NCBI GenBank assembly: GCA_964521065.1
Contig: CAZFPQ010000365.1
Location: 1 to 6,133, forward strand
From: CAYVAP01 sp964521065
GTDB taxonomy: Bacteria > Bacteroidota > Bacteroidia > J057
DNA: 6,133 bases
Direction of reading: 5' to 3'
This document shows, in pieces, positions 5,051 through 6,133 of this stretch (its first letter is position 1; each line of letters begins with the position of its first letter). The position numbers were made by a program, and so were the translations under genes. Under the pieces are notes generated by a model, which worked only from the letters and a program-made list of their open reading frames with translations, was not told the origin of the DNA and searched no databases.

Positions 5051-6073
5051 CTACACCACAAACCCATCCTTGGGCGTAATTGCCGCCGGTAGTTCCGTCT
5101 CTCCCAGCATCTCCCTCAGGTCAATCTCAATGGTCCTGGTCAAAGAGGTCATGGGAATGTCAAAAGCTAGGGCTTCAAAGGGATTCTCGGTGTAATCACC
5201 CGCTCCTTCCATCATCCAGAAAATCCAGGCGAGCAGGGTCGTAAACGGAATCACCCCCCAAACCATGTAGCGAGGAAGATCTGCGTCTGAGTAAGCAGAC
5301 AACAAGCCCAAAGGCAGCAGAAAAATGAAAATATACACGAAGTAGATGCTCAAGGAGGCATAGAGTCGGGGCAAGGGGAAGTTTTTGATCCGCTCGCATT
5401 TTCCTTGGAGGGTATAAAACTCCGTGAGCAGGGTCTGCATCTCCATGTGCCGGAAGTCATCGATCAGGCCTTTGGCTTTCAGCTCCTTCAAGTCCTGGGA
5501 CTGCTGGTGGATGAGTTGGGTGCAGCCATTTTTAACCGATAAAATCCGCTGTACCTCTTGGTCATGGAGGAAGTTTTTGAGCTCTTGGTCAGGATCCTCG
5601 GTGGGGAAAAGCTCCTCGATGTATTTTCGATACTGCCGATTGACTTCGCGGTCGTGTTCCCAAGCTTTAAGGGCACGTAACTGCCGCTTTAGGCGATACA
5701 GCCAAGCAATGTGGCGGTAGATGAGTCGCTGGTGATTGGCAGCGAGTTCTTCCTCAGACACCTTTTCCTGCGCAAACTCATTGGTGACAAATCCAGTGAC
5801 CATGACGCCCCAACTGCGGCTCGAATTGACGATTCCACCCCAGATCTTCCGCGCTTCCCAAGTACGGTCATAGGCGGAGTTGTTTTTGAAGCCCACGTAG
5901 AAGGCTAATGCAATACCCAGCAAGGTAATCGGTACCCAGGGAATGGTCAGCCAAACAAATTCAAACGTGTAATACAAAGCCGTAATCAAGGACGAATACA
6001 GCAGGAATATCACAATCGGCCTGATCGTCGCGCGGATAATGGTGATCGGCTTGAAGATGCGGTCTACGTACAT
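5051..6073 (-). CDS. Bestrophin family ion channel (UPF0187/YneE type)
   Basis: The 340-residue protein matches prokaryotic bestrophins in length and layout. Hydrophobic segments fall at about 18-40, 43-63, 237-260 and 269-288, with a large charged cytoplasmic helical part between the second and third. The signature GFKNNSAYDRTWEARKIWGG (61-80), continuing IVNSSRSW, is the characteristic family motif after the second helix. FPLPRLYASLSIYF (232-245) and ENPFEALAFDIPMTSLTRTIEIDLREML (296-323) are the other family landmarks. Characterised bestrophins are pentameric; animal ones pass anions and the Klebsiella homologue favours cations, so the selectivity here cannot be stated. The protein should sit in the inner membrane. 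Charged insertions at 104-112 and 155-175 lengthen the cytoplasmic part. It starts with the ATG at 6073 and no ribosome-binding sequence stands out. Its upstream region is cut by the window edge after 60 bp. Confidence 0.93.
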   Translation of the reverse strand: MYVDRIFKPITIIRATIRPIVIFLLYSSLITALYYTFEFVWLTIPWVPITLLGIALAFYVGFKNNSAYDRTWEARKIWGGIVNSSRSWGVMVTGFVTNEFAQEKVSEEELAANHQRLIYRHIAWLYRLKRQLRALKAWEHDREVNRQYRKYIEELFPTEDPDQELKNFLHDQEVQRILSVKNGCTQLIHQQSQDLKELKAKGLIDDFRHMEMQTLLTEFYTLQGKCERIKNFPLPRLYASLSIYFVYIFIFLLPLGLLSAYSDADLPRYMVWGVIPFTTLLAWIFWMMEGAGDYTENPFEALAFDIPMTSLTRTIEIDLREMLGETELPAAITPKDGFVV

Positions 6074-6133
6074 ATGCGGATAGCTTGGGAAAGTTAGGGA
6101 TAGGCCAATTTAAACATGTCCTTTTAATTATAT
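6074..6133. other. Partial upstream region of the bestrophin gene
   Basis: Sixty AT-rich bases precede the bestrophin start. Read on the minus strand, TAAATTGG (6105-6112) matches the Bacteroidota -7 consensus TAnnTTTG at all but one fixed position and lies 32 nt before the ATG. No TTTG is present at the expected -33 distance, so promoter status is weak. No end of an upstream gene is visible. Confidence 0.2.

Noticed and set aside
5424..5720. + strand open frame of about 98 codons, rich in Ser, Arg, Cys and Trp
   Set aside because: Antisense to the bestrophin gene; the odd composition is what the complement of its charged helical part gives.
6105..6112. TAAATTGG as a Bacteroidota -7 promoter box for the bestrophin gene
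   Set aside because: One fixed position differs from TAnnTTTG and no -33 TTTG is found in the bases available before the window edge.

Overview
The window reads as a stretch of Bacteroidota chromosome at roughly 50% GC. The taxonomic guess rests on protein types: a Crp/Fnr regulator of the short Bacteroidota kind, a DUF6503-like lipoprotein, a secreted NTF2-fold protein, weak or absent Shine-Dalgarno sequences, and degenerate dispersed repeats built on an ATTCTTCGCT core that resemble those common in this phylum. All seven genes lie on the minus strand, so transcription runs from high to low coordinates. No RNA gene, CRISPR array, transposase or phage gene is visible.

Layout in transcription order. 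First comes a bestrophin-family channel (5051-6073). A 411-bp non-coding stretch (4640-5050) follows, holding two diverged 105-bp direct repeats exactly 217 bp apart, each with internal inverted repeats. Next is a secreted two-domain protein (3671-4639), with a DUF1579/lipocalin-like N-terminal half and an NTF2/SnoaL-like C-terminal half. A 100-N assembly gap (3511-3610) comes next and sits inside what looks like a third, inverted copy of the same repeat core. Then follow a DUF6503-like lipoprotein (2602-3414), a VOC/glyoxalase-fold protein (2126-2521), an unrecognised 229-residue protein (1383-2072) and a Crp/Fnr-type regulator (780-1361). A 351-bp non-coding region (429-779) holds palindromes and degenerate repeats. 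The window ends in a DUF1579-like cytoplasmic protein (428 to 1) that runs off the edge.

Functional reading. The VOC protein, the unknown protein and the Crp/Fnr regulator are tightly spaced (53 and 21 nt) and probably form one transcription unit. The regulator lacks the arginine that binds the cAMP phosphate in E. coli CRP, so its ligand is probably not cAMP. A GTGA-N6-TCAC palindrome lies between it and the next gene. The remaining genes look like independent accessory or envelope functions (ion flux, lipoprotein, secreted protein) and show no obvious shared pathway.

I do not see a clear new biological system. The most distinctive feature is the palindromic repeat family at 4659-4980, its probable relative at the assembly gap, and the chance that the gap is an artefact of that repeat. 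Several translation starts were moved inward from the longest open frame because the longer forms used TTG codons and ran into repeats or the neighbouring gene.
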